A stretch of 64,000 bases of DNA from positions 1-64,000 of the forward strand of contig JBECKR010000123.1 in NCBI GenBank assembly GCA_040235415.1. Reading direction: 5' to 3'. The notes under the pieces were generated by a model that was not told where the DNA came from, did no database searches, and saw nothing but the letters and a program-made list of their open reading frames with translations. The DNA comes from JBECKR01 sp040235415. Lineage in GTDB: Bacteria; Acidobacteriota; Polarisedimenticolia; Polarisedimenticolales; Polarisedimenticolaceae. How positions within the stretch are numbered: the first letter of the stretch is position 1; every line of letters starts with the position of its first letter. Shown here piece after piece: positions 41,314 through 50,161 of this stretch. A program made the translations under genes and the position numbers.

Positions 41314-43290
41314 TCACGAAGGCGTGCTCCGGCCGAACTTGCGGAACCACAGGTTCAGCATCATCACCGTCCAGAGCTCCGTCGCGCGGTTCCTGATGCT
41401 CCGCTGGTGCTCGTTCCAGATCCTGCGGAGGTAATCCCGGTTCAGGAGACGGCGGCTGGCCTCGCCGTCCAGCACCAGTTCCTCGCCGAAGCCGGCCAGG
41501 TCCCCCCGCAGCCACTCGAGAATCGGGACCCCGAACCCCATCTTCTTGCGATACAGGATGTCTCGAGGAAGGAGCCCGCCGAGCGCCCGCTTGAAGATGT
41601 GCTTGCCGTCCGTCCCCGCGAGTTTCAGGCGTGAGGGAATCCTGGCGACGTACTCCATGAAAACGTGGTCGAGGATCGGGCAACGGACCTCGAGGGACAC
41701 GGCCATGCTGGCTCGATCCACCTTCGTCAGGATGTCGTCGCAGAGATAGGTCTTCACGTCGAGATACTGGATCCGGGACAGGTGATCGGTGGCGGGTGCG
41801 TTGCGGTAGTAGTCGTGGAACAGTTGAACGGTGCGATACCCCTTCAGGGCGCTCGACGTCTCCGAAGACAGTACGGCGCTCTTGTCGTCGTCGTTGAACG
41901 CGCTCACCGAGAAAAAGTACGCATCGACCGGGTGCCGGGCGACGTTCGAGATGAACGCCTTTCCCCGGAACACCTGAGGAAGATAGTCGGCTTTGGGGTA
42001 CAGCCGGCCGACCAGGCCGAACACGGGCCGGCTGATGGCGGCCGGAAGCAGGCCGCGGACGAGATTCTCGCGCAGGTCGAAGTAGTAGCGGCGGTATCCC
42101 GCGAAGTTCTCGTCGCCGCCGTCGCCGGACAGCGCCACCGTGACGCGCTCGCGCGCCGTCTTCGACACGTAGTACGTGGGCACGGCGGAAGAATCGGCGA
42201 ACGGTTCGTCGTAGTGCCACGCGAGCTGCTCGATGACCGGAATGGCCTCGGGAGTGACGTGGTACTCGTGGTGGTTCGCCTCGAAAAGCTCGGCCACGCG
42301 GGCCGCGTAGGGCGCCTCGTCGTACTTCGAGACGCTGAACGATATGGAGTTCGTCACGACCGGCCGATCGGATGCGCGAGCCATGAGACCGACGACCGCC
42401 GACGAGTCGACGCCCCCGGACAGGAATGCCCCCAACGGGACTTCGCTGATCATTCGGAGCCGAGTGGCCTCCTGCAGGATGTCCACGAGCTCTTCCATCA
42501 TCCTGGTCTCCGGCAACTCGTGGACGCGTTCGAACGAGAGATCCCAGTAGGGCCGAACGTCGACGGAATCCCGCGTGACGACCGCGTAGTGCGCGGCGGG
42601 GAGCTTGCGGATCGCGGCGAAAACGGTCTTGGGAGCGGGTACGTAGAGCAGAGAGAGGTAGTCCGAGACCGCGGTAAGGTCGAGATCGCGTGGGACATCG
42701 CCGGCCTCGAGAACCGCCTTGATCTCGGATCCGAAGACGAAGCGGCCGGCGGTCGCGAGGTAGTAGAGGGGCTTCTTCCCCACGCGGTCGCGGGCGAGGA
42801 ACAGGCGCTGTTCGCTTTCGTCCCATATGGCGAAGGCGAACATCCCGCGGAGCCTCTCCAAGCAACGATGACCCCACTCCTCGTAGGCGTGCACGATCGT
42901 CTCGGTGTCGGAGTGCGTGCGGAACCGATGTCCTTTCTCGAGGAGCTCCTTCGACAGGCTCTGGAAGTTGTAGATCTCGCCGTTGAAGGCGACCCAGACC
43001 GTTCCGTCCTCGTTGCTCAGCGGCTGCTGCCCCGAACCGAGGTCGATGATGCTGAGCCGGCGATGGCCGAGCCCGACGTCGCCGGCCCCCTCGGCGATCC
43101 CGTTGTCGCGCAATCCCGCGGATCCGCACCGGAGCGGCAGGCCCGAAGCCGCCGGTCGGGATCTCTCGGAATTGAGGTAGTACCCCTCCTCGTCGGGACC
43201 GCGATGTGCGAGGAGTCGGGTCATGCGAACCAGTCGGTCCAGGTCGACGGGTGCGCCATCTCGTTGAAAAATCCCCGCTATCCCACACAT
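41314..43290 (-). CDS. Asparagine-synthase-like amidotransferase 1 of exosortase-A-type EPS loci
   Basis: 658-aa class II amidotransferase. The glutaminase domain is complete: MCGIAGIF with nucleophile Cys2, HRGPDEEG, GHRRLSIIDL and FNGEIYNF. The synthetase domain has the PP-loop FLSGGVDSSAVVG near residue 290, ALSGDGGDENFAGYRRY and CPILDHVFMEYVARIP. Length and motifs fit the exosortase-A-associated amidotransferase 1 family. The start is ATG 43290, since Cys must follow the removed Met; the longer frame to 43341 is rejected. Presumed function: amidation of a sugar acid or similar group in the EPS. Confidence 0.92.
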   Translation of the reverse strand: MCGIAGIFQRDGAPVDLDRLVRMTRLLAHRGPDEEGYYLNSERSRPAASGLPLRCGSAGLRDNGIAEGAGDVGLGHRRLSIIDLGSGQQPLSNEDGTVWVAFNGEIYNFQSLSKELLEKGHRFRTHSDTETIVHAYEEWGHRCLERLRGMFAFAIWDESEQRLFLARDRVGKKPLYYLATAGRFVFGSEIKAVLEAGDVPRDLDLTAVSDYLSLLYVPAPKTVFAAIRKLPAAHYAVVTRDSVDVRPYWDLSFERVHELPETRMMEELVDILQEATRLRMISEVPLGAFLSGGVDSSAVVGLMARASDRPVVTNSISFSVSKYDEAPYAARVAELFEANHHEYHVTPEAIPVIEQLAWHYDEPFADSSAVPTYYVSKTARERVTVALSGDGGDENFAGYRRYYFDLRENLVRGLLPAAISRPVFGLVGRLYPKADYLPQVFRGKAFISNVARHPVDAYFFSVSAFNDDDKSAVLSSETSSALKGYRTVQLFHDYYRNAPATDHLSRIQYLDVKTYLCDDILTKVDRASMAVSLEVRCPILDHVFMEYVARIPSRLKLAGTDGKHIFKRALGGLLPRDILYRKKMGFGVPILEWLRGDLAGFGEELVLDGEASRRLLNRDYLRRIWNEHQRSIRNRATELWTVMMLNLWFRKFGRSTPS

Positions 43291-43458
43291 TCTCGGAGGT
43301 CTCCCGTTCGGCGGCGCGCCCCGCGGGCCGCACGAGGGCAAGAGAATACCCTGAAACGCCGATGGAAGCAGGTGCGCCGCTCACGCACGGAAGACACCCG
43401 GCGGGCGGCCCGGCGGCGTCCGGCGCGGGGCCAACATTCGATGTTCGGGTCCCGCAGG

Positions 43459-46344
43459 CTAGTTCACGTGGACGTTCGTCGGGGGCGGCGGGGGCGACGA
43501 CGGCGGCGTGCCGTCCGCCTGCGCGACGTTCGAGATCGCGCTCATGTTGTCCGAGGCGTCGAAGCTGAACACCGCGACGTAGACGGGGCTCGTCGATCCG
43601 ACGTCGAACGTGGCGCTGTTCGTTCCGGACCCTACCGATTCCGCGGCCCACCAGTTGCGTCGGTTCGTCGTGTCCGTCGAGTACGCTTCGACGATCGGGC
43701 GGTCGGCCCACACGACGTAGTAGTAGGCGGCGCCCGCCGGCGCGGACCAACTGGCAACGACGGTATTCCCGGTCTTCGTCGCGGAGAGGTTGGTGATCGC
43801 CGGCGGCGGGGTGGAATCGGTCCGGGTCTGCGCCTCCTCCCAGTCGTAGTACCGCCGCGCCCAGCACCCGTCCCAACCCGGGTCCGGGCAAAGCAGGTCG
43901 TCGGCATAGTACGGACCGGTACCCCCGTCGACGCCTCCCGCTACGTACTGGTCGTTGAGCGCCTTGATCGGGGTGTGGCCGGTCAGCCAGTACCACTGCG
44001 CCGCGACGTCGACCATGTTCCACGCCGTCCCGCCGCTTCCGCCGGGATCCCGGACGCAGACGTTCCCCGGGACGTAGGCGTACCGCGAGTAGTTGTAGTG
44101 CTCCCCCTCCATGTACCCCGCGCTGTATCGGAACAGCTCCGCCCACCTCGCCCAGTCGTAGCCCTTGAATTCCCGCAGAGCCGACTGCATCTGCCGCTGC
44201 TGGAAGGCGATCTGCAACGAAGATCCCAGTCCGCCCTGGAGCTCGCCGCACAGTGGCGTCACGCGACTCGAGTAATGATCGTGGACACCGTCGGCGAAGC
44301 CGCGAATGATCGAGACGTCTCCCGTGACCCGGTACGCGAAGATCGTGTTCTTGGCCGCGTGCCCGATCTCGCGCTCCTCTCCGCCGAGGTTCTCGTTGCC
44401 GTTCCAGTACATCCTCGAGAACTCTCCGAGGAACCGGCCCCAGTCCTTCAGCCAGGGGGACGCCGTGTACCAGTACGGCTCCTGCGCGTGGTAGGACCAG
44501 TCGTGCGGCATGTCGCGGGCACCGTTCGACTTGGCGCTCCCGGCGATCCTGTAGCTCGCGGTGTTCCCCTGGGCCCGCCAGTCGCCGCCGCAATACGGAT
44601 CGTCGTCGAGCAGGACCGTCGAGTACTTCGCCGCGTACGTGTAGTCCGACCCGAGCCATTCCGGACGGGTGTTGATCTCGCCCCACATCTCACGCTCGGC
44701 GTTCCAGTAGTCGCGAGGGGACTCCGACGCGATGAACCACGCGCCCGAGGCCGGCCCTCCGCCTGTGGAGCACGGATGGCCCAGGCGCTCGATATCGTCC
44801 GTGTACCAGCGGTCCCACCCCATCTTGTACCCGGACCCGTTCTCGTCGAGGTCGGCGGCGCTGTTGGTCTCCAGTTGGGCCTCGGTTCCGACCTTCGTCG
44901 AGATCGGGATCTTGCCGTCGAGGTCGAGCGTGACGGCCGTGGACCGGTAGTACCCCACCGGAATCGTCGGAACCGGATAGCGGTCGACCGTCCGAGCCCA
45001 CGCCGTCAACGACGCATCGGACGGAACGGCTCCGTGGAATCGCAACCGGACCTGCTTGGTGACGGCGCGCATGTCGTCGAGCCAGTACAGGCCGCTCGAA
45101 GCGAGCGCGTGCGAGCCGTAGTTCCACTGCGCCGACCATTCCGGAAAAAGCTGGACGGCGAGAACGTTCGCGTTGCTGATCTCGAAACCCGCGGGCCACG
45201 TCTCCCACATGTTCCGGATGGTCGCCTCGACACCCCAGCTCGAATCGCTCACGTCCATGAATCCGGCCGAGTCGCACGAATTCGTCGCGTCGGCGACGGT
45301 ATCGCTGCACGTCACGACCGGGGTCGATCCGTTGGCCCGTCGAATCTCGTAGCGATCGTGCAGCGTGTACGCGAATTCGAGCCCGTTCGAGTCGAGCGTG
45401 CGCGAGTCCACGCCGTTCGCGGCCAGCGAACTCCTCACGGTCCGGGATCCGGTCAGGTTCAGCCCGAACTCGAGGCGTAAGCTATTGAAGTATAACGGGT
45501 TGGCCCACTTCCCGGAGTCGAGGCCGGGTCCGCTGGCGGCGTTCGCGAGCTGATAGTCGATGCCGATGTCCGGGGATCCCGCCCAAGCGTAGATTCGAAC
45601 GACGTATCCGTGGGTGTGGGCGTTCACACCGCCGTAGGACGTCGGCAGCTCGGCGCGGATCACGGCCCGCAGCGGCCCGGATTCTTCCACCGTGAAGCTC
45701 GGTGCGGGCAGCGAGGGGTCGTTCTGGAGCTGTTGCGTGCAGGCGCCGGAGGTCACGTTGGTGCACCCGTCGAACCGCCCGCCGTTCGACGCGCTCGGGA
45801 GCACGATCCGTTCGCCGTCCGCGTAGGCACCGTTCCCGTCGAGGTCGTACCACACGGTGTCGAGGATGTCGAACGACGTCTTGTTCACGGTGAACTTCAA
45901 GGGACCGGTGGTCACCGTGATCAGGCCGGAGCCGTCGACCACGTCGACCGGGGACGCCGGCGCGGGATTGCCCCCGTCGTCGCGGAGCGTGTACGTCGCC
46001 GTCCCGTTCGCCGCGACGCTCGCCAGGAAGTGCACGGCGAGGTGCCGGATGCTGTTGTCCTTCGTCGCCCAGCGTTCGAGCGCTTGGAACTGCGCCGGCA
46101 CCCCGAGGCTGAACACGGTCGTGGACTGGTACCGGCCCTCCGGCAGGGGCACGACGACCGTCGTCGGGAAGTCTTGGGCACCGACGCCGGCGGTCTCCTT
46201 CACGGTGATCGTGGTGACGACACCGGCGCGAACGACGGACGTCGCGCCGACGAACGTCAGGGCCAGGAAGGCCGCGCCGAGCAGCCGCAGCACCGGCCGC
46301 CCCCGGCGTCGTGCGATGATGTGCGAAACGATCGATCTCGACAT
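43459..46344 (-). CDS. Large secreted lyase-like protein (PcRGLX/YetA-like) with FN3 and NLRV-type tail
   Basis: 961-aa exported protein. Signal peptide about 1-40 (ending VVRAG); an N-terminal beta-barrel and supersandwich region (FPTTVVVPLPEGRY, DNSIRHLAVHFLASV, LKFTVNKTSFDILDTVWYD) reminiscent of the RIFT-barrel exo-rhamnogalacturonan lyase (PL26, PcRGLX/YetA-like) family; a central alpha/alpha region with many Trp/Tyr/His (EYNYSRY-type and GEHYNYSRYAYVPG segments); an FN3 domain about 835-940; and the tail SSPPPPPTNVHVN. Last gene of a three-gene operon in which every product carries this tail. The lyase assignment is tentative. Likely role: remodelling of extracellular acidic polysaccharide. 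Confidence 0.72.
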   Translation of the reverse strand: MSRSIVSHIIARRRGRPVLRLLGAAFLALTFVGATSVVRAGVVTTITVKETAGVGAQDFPTTVVVPLPEGRYQSTTVFSLGVPAQFQALERWATKDNSIRHLAVHFLASVAANGTATYTLRDDGGNPAPASPVDVVDGSGLITVTTGPLKFTVNKTSFDILDTVWYDLDGNGAYADGERIVLPSASNGGRFDGCTNVTSGACTQQLQNDPSLPAPSFTVEESGPLRAVIRAELPTSYGGVNAHTHGYVVRIYAWAGSPDIGIDYQLANAASGPGLDSGKWANPLYFNSLRLEFGLNLTGSRTVRSSLAANGVDSRTLDSNGLEFAYTLHDRYEIRRANGSTPVVTCSDTVADATNSCDSAGFMDVSDSSWGVEATIRNMWETWPAGFEISNANVLAVQLFPEWSAQWNYGSHALASSGLYWLDDMRAVTKQVRLRFHGAVPSDASLTAWARTVDRYPVPTIPVGYYRSTAVTLDLDGKIPISTKVGTEAQLETNSAADLDENGSGYKMGWDRWYTDDIERLGHPCSTGGGPASGAWFIASESPRDYWNAEREMWGEINTRPEWLGSDYTYAAKYSTVLLDDDPYCGGDWRAQGNTASYRIAGSAKSNGARDMPHDWSYHAQEPYWYTASPWLKDWGRFLGEFSRMYWNGNENLGGEEREIGHAAKNTIFAYRVTGDVSIIRGFADGVHDHYSSRVTPLCGELQGGLGSSLQIAFQQRQMQSALREFKGYDWARWAELFRYSAGYMEGEHYNYSRYAYVPGNVCVRDPGGSGGTAWNMVDVAAQWYWLTGHTPIKALNDQYVAGGVDGGTGPYYADDLLCPDPGWDGCWARRYYDWEEAQTRTDSTPPPAITNLSATKTGNTVVASWSAPAGAAYYYVVWADRPIVEAYSTDTTNRRNWWAAESVGSGTNSATFDVGSTSPVYVAVFSFDASDNMSAISNVAQADGTPPSSPPPPPTNVHVN

Positions 46345-46365
46345 GTTTCTCGGTTCCCGTCGAGC

Positions 46366-47805
46366 TCAGTTGACTCGAAGTTTCGTAGGTGCGGGAGGAG
46401 GGTTGGTGGAGCCGCCGCCCGAGTACGGATAGACCGTCGTTCCCGGAGTCGCGAGCCCTTTCGCCGCGTCGTCGAGAACGAGGACGTAGTTGCTGGAAGG
46501 CGGCGTGAAGCTTCTCGTGCCCGTCGTCGCGTACGTGCCGGCCAGCGTGGATCCGCCGGTCTCGGGGTTGTACCACCACGCTTTGGCGCTCGAGCCCGAA
46601 ACCTTGGTCATGTCGACGGTGATGGGACCGTAGCCGGGGATGTAGGCCATGACCGTCTCCCCGTCCGACGTCCTCGCCGCCGGGACATAACTGGTGTTCC
46701 CCGAGGTCGGATCGCCACCCCCCCCGCCGACAATGGTGCGCGTCCCAAAATCCGGCGATAGCCTCCACCACGCCCGCGAGCGAAGGAGTGCCCCGATGGA
46801 GGAGGCTTCGATCGAACCCGGTGAGGCGATGCCGGCCGCTCCGTCCCAGCCGCTCGTGAACTCCCAAACGGGATGGTTACCGAAGTTCCACAGGAACGCA
46901 CCGCCGAAATAGGCCCAGAACGCTTCCGATGCGATATTGACGGGCATCGCGCCCTCGCCCTCGTAGGTGCCCTCGATATAGAGATAGGGCTTGGTCGGCG
47001 TCCGGTCGTACTCGACCTTGTCGCGGTATTGCGCATGCGTCGCTTCGGAGTACGACGAGTACAACCCGATCCACGGGTAGATCGTGGCTGCGGTGTTGTT
47101 TCGCCCGCCATGCCCCGTGTGCAGATAGGATGAGCGCGAGTCGATCCCGTTCTTGACTGCCTGAACGCGCGAACACGCGTTGGCCGTTTGGGTACAATCG
47201 GCGTCGCCCCCATCGACCCAGATGATGTTTCCCTGCGCAGCGTAACGCGTCCCGAGCCATGTGCCGTATTCGGTCATCGCCGCGTCGGTCTGTGCGACCA
47301 TCGACGGACACCAACCCTGCGTGGCGGAGCAGCCGTACCCGAGATAAGAATGCGCGAGCAGCACGACCATGTTCTTGGCTTTGGCTTTGTTCAGCAACAA
47401 GTCCACGGTCTGCCAGTACGACTCGTTGCGAACGCTCCAGTCGTTATCTCCGTTGGTGAAGGGATGGTTTCCCGCGTAGTCAAGCGAGTCGTGATAGCCG
47501 TGGAAAATCCCCATGACCATGATCGCGGTAAATCCGCGGGAGGCGCGGTCATTGATGTAGGTATCCATCTGAGTCGGAGTGAGCTGGTCGATGATCAGCC
47601 ATCCGGAATCGCCGATTAGAAAGAACGGCACCCCGTTCTGGTCCTCGACGTATCTTCCGTTGCCTGACACGCGCAGCGGCCATGCGACGCCCGCCCACGC
47701 CGACGCGAAGAAGCAGAGAACCACGACGACCGCGAGGATCCGCCTCGTCGCCGATCGTCCGAAGCGCCCTCGTCCTTCTGGCGTCACTTCGAGACTCTCC
47801 CGCAT
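46366..47805 (-). CDS. Secreted DUF4038-type glycosidase-like protein with NLRV-type tail
   Basis: 479-aa exported protein. Signal segment about 20-40; N-terminal YVEDQNGVPFFLIGDSGWLI and the TIM-barrel blocks MVMGIFHGYHDSL, VVLLAHSYLGYG, NIIWVDGGDAD, PYLYIEGTYEGEG fit the DUF4038 (apiosidase-like) family, with candidate acidic residues in the last two. A C-terminal beta domain (GETVMAYIPGYGPITVDM, AWWYNPETGGS) resembles the putative collagen-binding partner domain. It ends STNPPPAPTKLRVN, the shared tail. ATG 47805 has a GGAAGG site. Middle gene of the sigma-54-controlled operon 49009-43459. Confidence 0.8.
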   Translation of the reverse strand: MRESLEVTPEGRGRFGRSATRRILAVVVVLCFFASAWAGVAWPLRVSGNGRYVEDQNGVPFFLIGDSGWLIIDQLTPTQMDTYINDRASRGFTAIMVMGIFHGYHDSLDYAGNHPFTNGDNDWSVRNESYWQTVDLLLNKAKAKNMVVLLAHSYLGYGCSATQGWCPSMVAQTDAAMTEYGTWLGTRYAAQGNIIWVDGGDADCTQTANACSRVQAVKNGIDSRSSYLHTGHGGRNNTAATIYPWIGLYSSYSEATHAQYRDKVEYDRTPTKPYLYIEGTYEGEGAMPVNIASEAFWAYFGGAFLWNFGNHPVWEFTSGWDGAAGIASPGSIEASSIGALLRSRAWWRLSPDFGTRTIVGGGGGDPTSGNTSYVPAARTSDGETVMAYIPGYGPITVDMTKVSGSSAKAWWYNPETGGSTLAGTYATTGTRSFTPPSSNYVLVLDDAAKGLATPGTTVYPYSGGGSTNPPPAPTKLRVN

Positions 47806-47851
47806 GGGTCGCGCCTTCCCGCTCCCGTAGCGAGCGTATCGGACCGTGTGA

Positions 47852-49009
47852 TCACTGAGGCCTGAGATTCGCGGGCGGCGGTGGAGCGGTGGGCGGCACC
47901 GGATCCGACGCGGAGTGCCGGTACAAGTACGTCCGTGTGTTGCCGTTCTTGTCCTCATAGGCCAGGTACATGATCACCCCGTACTCGGGGATGGACACTT
48001 CGACGTTGTCCGCGGCACAGCTGCCGCCGTCGCACCCGGGACGAAGCGGGGGCATGCTCGTGATCCCCATCGAGGAGAATGAGGTCCACGTGTTCGTCGT
48101 GATGTCGAACTGCCACCAACCCTCGCTGGAGTAGTCGAAGTACACGAAGCGGCCGCTGATCGGGTCGACGCTCACCAGGCCGCTCGTCAGTCCGAACCCT
48201 CCGAGCGCCGAGGGTGGCGAGCTCGACGTCTTGAGCGGCGTGATCGTGCCCGACGAGTCCATCTTGTAGTGCTGCGTGCCGTCGTTACCGTCCAGCAGCC
48301 ACATCAAGTGGTCGACCGGATCGTACTCGATGGCGTTGTGATAGTCCGTGCCCCAGGTCACGGTTCCATCCGTGGACCAGCTATTGGTGCTCTTCTTCCA
48401 GAAGTACACCGATGCACCCGCGATGCTGACGATCCCTCCCCGCTCGGGGAAGTACTTGTACGCACCCGTGCTCGCGCCCGGAGGGGGAGCAATGTCCGAC
48501 CACGAGCCGCCGGAGAATTTTCGAACGCGTTCGGTCGAGAACATCCCCCAGTAGAAGTCGCCGGTCGCGGGGTCGATGGTGTTGTTGTCATAAGCATGCA
48601 ACACCGGCGCCGTACATTTGGGCTGGTTCGTATTGTCTGGCGGACCCACGTTGCACGTCGCCCCGTTGCACGTGTACGCGACCGGAGCGGTGGTCCATCG
48701 GTTCGCGGCCTCGTCGTAGACGATGTGCCGCAGAGCTCCGTTGTGCGGCGATCCCTGAAAGTGAACCTGACGTCGAACCGGGTCCCACGCCATGCTGTCG
48801 GCGTACGTGTTGATTTGCAGGAGCGAATCGCCGCAGGTGTCCAGAAAGTCCTTCGTGATCCCCGAGTCGAACTCGCACCACTGGTGCGCCGCCAGACCCC
48901 TGGCCGCCGACTCCAAAGCGGTGCTACCGCCGGTCGTGGCGCACGGTGCCGCCCAGACCGGGGACACGAGGAGCAGGGCCAGGAATACGCCCCCGAGCGT
49001 CTTCATCAT
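47852..49009 (-). CDS. Secreted beta-propeller-like protein with proline/NLR tail
   Basis: 385-aa exported protein. Signal peptide 1-20 (SPVWA). The rest has repeated blade-like units (DSMAWDPVRRQVHFQGS, AYDNNTIDPATGDFYWG, NAIEYDPVDHLMWLLDG, GLVSVDPISGRFVYFDY, NVEVSIPEYGVIMYLAYED), about one per 50-60 residues, as in kelch or six-bladed propellers. No catalytic signature. It ends VPPTAPPPPANLRPQ, a variant of the shared tail. ATG ATG at 49009/49006; first gene of the operon, 116 nt from the predicted sigma-54 transcription start. Probably a glycan-binding or matrix protein. Confidence 0.76.
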   Translation of the reverse strand: MMKTLGGVFLALLLVSPVWAAPCATTGGSTALESAARGLAAHQWCEFDSGITKDFLDTCGDSLLQINTYADSMAWDPVRRQVHFQGSPHNGALRHIVYDEAANRWTTAPVAYTCNGATCNVGPPDNTNQPKCTAPVLHAYDNNTIDPATGDFYWGMFSTERVRKFSGGSWSDIAPPPGASTGAYKYFPERGGIVSIAGASVYFWKKSTNSWSTDGTVTWGTDYHNAIEYDPVDHLMWLLDGNDGTQHYKMDSSGTITPLKTSSSPPSALGGFGLTSGLVSVDPISGRFVYFDYSSEGWWQFDITTNTWTSFSSMGITSMPPLRPGCDGGSCAADNVEVSIPEYGVIMYLAYEDKNGNTRTYLYRHSASDPVPPTAPPPPANLRPQ

Positions 49010-49488
49010 TCCGCCTCTCCGTCGACTCGGGTCGGACCGAATCCGCGATGCCGTTTGTCTGCGTGCTCTCCGGTCGGGCTAGGACGTCCTGGCAGCCAGT
49101 AAGACGGCGAGGCGCGCAGATCCCCGAAACGATTTAGCAATATTCCTGCCATTCGGGCGTCTTTGCCACTCTCGACGTTCTCCCTCCTCTCGTTCCGACT
49201 CGATCTTGACGGCGGTTCCGATACCGTAATCCGCGTTGCGATCTTCGCTCGTTTCGCCGAATTCCCGCCCGTCGGCTGAGGTTCCTCGCCCCGGCCGGCA
49301 GAGTGGATGCGGCCGGACGGCAACACGGCAGCGACGAGACTGCTCGGACGATAGGGTAAGTTTTTCCGGGGTCCCTGTCGACCACGCCTTTCGGAGGACC
49401 CGCGGCGCGGACATCTCCGAGGTTGCTCTTCCGCGCCACTCGCGTAAGGATGAATCGAGAACCTGAGGGACTTGGCAAGGGGTCACGG
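49010..49488. other. 479-bp divergent intergenic region
   Basis: No gene is supported. It contains the sigma-54 promoter at 49137-49151 for the minus-strand operon and the unmarked 5' region of the TPR lipoprotein gene. I saw no clear -35/-10 for the latter. Confidence 0.5.
49137..49151 (-). promoter_or_regulatory. Sigma-54 (RpoN) promoter of the three-gene secreted-protein operon
   Basis: Minus strand: TGGCAG-GAATA-TTGC, with GG and GC 10 nt apart. The start would be near 49125, 116 nt before the ATG at 49009. Confidence 0.84.
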
Positions 49489-50142
49489 ATGAGACTTGCG
49501 CCTGTTTATCCTGCAGTGATGGTGGCTTTCCTCGTCGGATCGTGCGACCCGATCGGCGCCGCCGTCGTGGACGACGTCTGGAATGCGAAGTACGCCGACC
49601 ATCTCCCGGCGTTCTGCAAGTATACCCAGCAGCTTCCCGACAAGACCTGGGGAGACTACGGTAACCCGTTGTCCACGCAGACGTATGCCGCGATCTACGG
49701 TTCGGCGTGGAGTCACATGCATCACTTCTGCTTCGGGCTCGAGGCGATGTATCAGGCGTCGATCTCGGACAGCGATGAGCTGAGGCGTAGCGACTACGGC
49801 CACGCGGTGACCGAGTTCGATTACGTGCTCGAGCGATCGGCGCCGGACATGGCGGCCCGCCCGGACTTGCTGTTCAATCGAGCGATCGCTTTGTTGAACA
49901 TCGATCAGAGAATCGACGCCGTAAAGGACCTCACGGAGGTGATCGCGCTCGATCCGAAATACGTGCCTGCCTACCTGGCGCTGAGCGACTATTTCCGCAA
50001 TCTCGGAGACACCGACGAGGCGGTTCGCTTACTCCGCGACGGCCTAGCCCAGGTTCCGGATTCCGAGGTGTTGAAGACGCGGCTCGCCGCCCTCCAACAC
50101 GACACTGCGCCTTCTCCGGCCGAGGATTCCGGCTCGCGCTGA
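49489..50142 (+). CDS. TPR-repeat lipoprotein
   Basis: 217-aa exported protein. Signal peptide with lipobox VGSC (Cys19), a 90-residue region with conserved aromatics and cysteines (FCKYTQQLPDKTWGDYG, HMHHFCFGLEAMY), then two to three tetratricopeptide repeats (RPDLLFNRAIALLNI, YVPAYLALSDYFRNLGDTDEAVRLL). TPR lipoproteins of this size occur in exosortase-type EPS loci, where they may scaffold export complexes. ATG 49489 follows AAGGGG; the in-frame ATG 49450 is less likely because the signal peptide would start internally. Confidence 0.75.
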   Translation: MRLAPVYPAVMVAFLVGSCDPIGAAVVDDVWNAKYADHLPAFCKYTQQLPDKTWGDYGNPLSTQTYAAIYGSAWSHMHHFCFGLEAMYQASISDSDELRRSDYGHAVTEFDYVLERSAPDMAARPDLLFNRAIALLNIDQRIDAVKDLTEVIALDPKYVPAYLALSDYFRNLGDTDEAVRLLRDGLAQVPDSEVLKTRLAALQHDTAPSPAEDSGSR

Positions 50143-50161
50143 GCGGGGCGGACGCCTGCGG

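Noticed and set aside
43338..43351. AGGGTATTCTCTTGC on the minus strand before the amidotransferase gene as a sigma-54 promoter
   Set aside because: GG/GC spacing is right but the -24 element matches poorly (AGGGT instead of TGGCA). Too weak to claim.
41240..44686. 1148-aa minus-strand open frame overlapping two real genes
   Set aside because: Alternative frame of 41314-43290 and 43459-46344, both of which have clear family motifs. Its own translation is Arg/Gly/Pro-rich.
41665..45480. 1271-aa plus-strand open frame
   Set aside because: Antisense shadow of the amidotransferase and lyase-like genes. Its translation is Arg/Val/Asp-rich low-complexity sequence with no domain, as expected in high-GC DNA.
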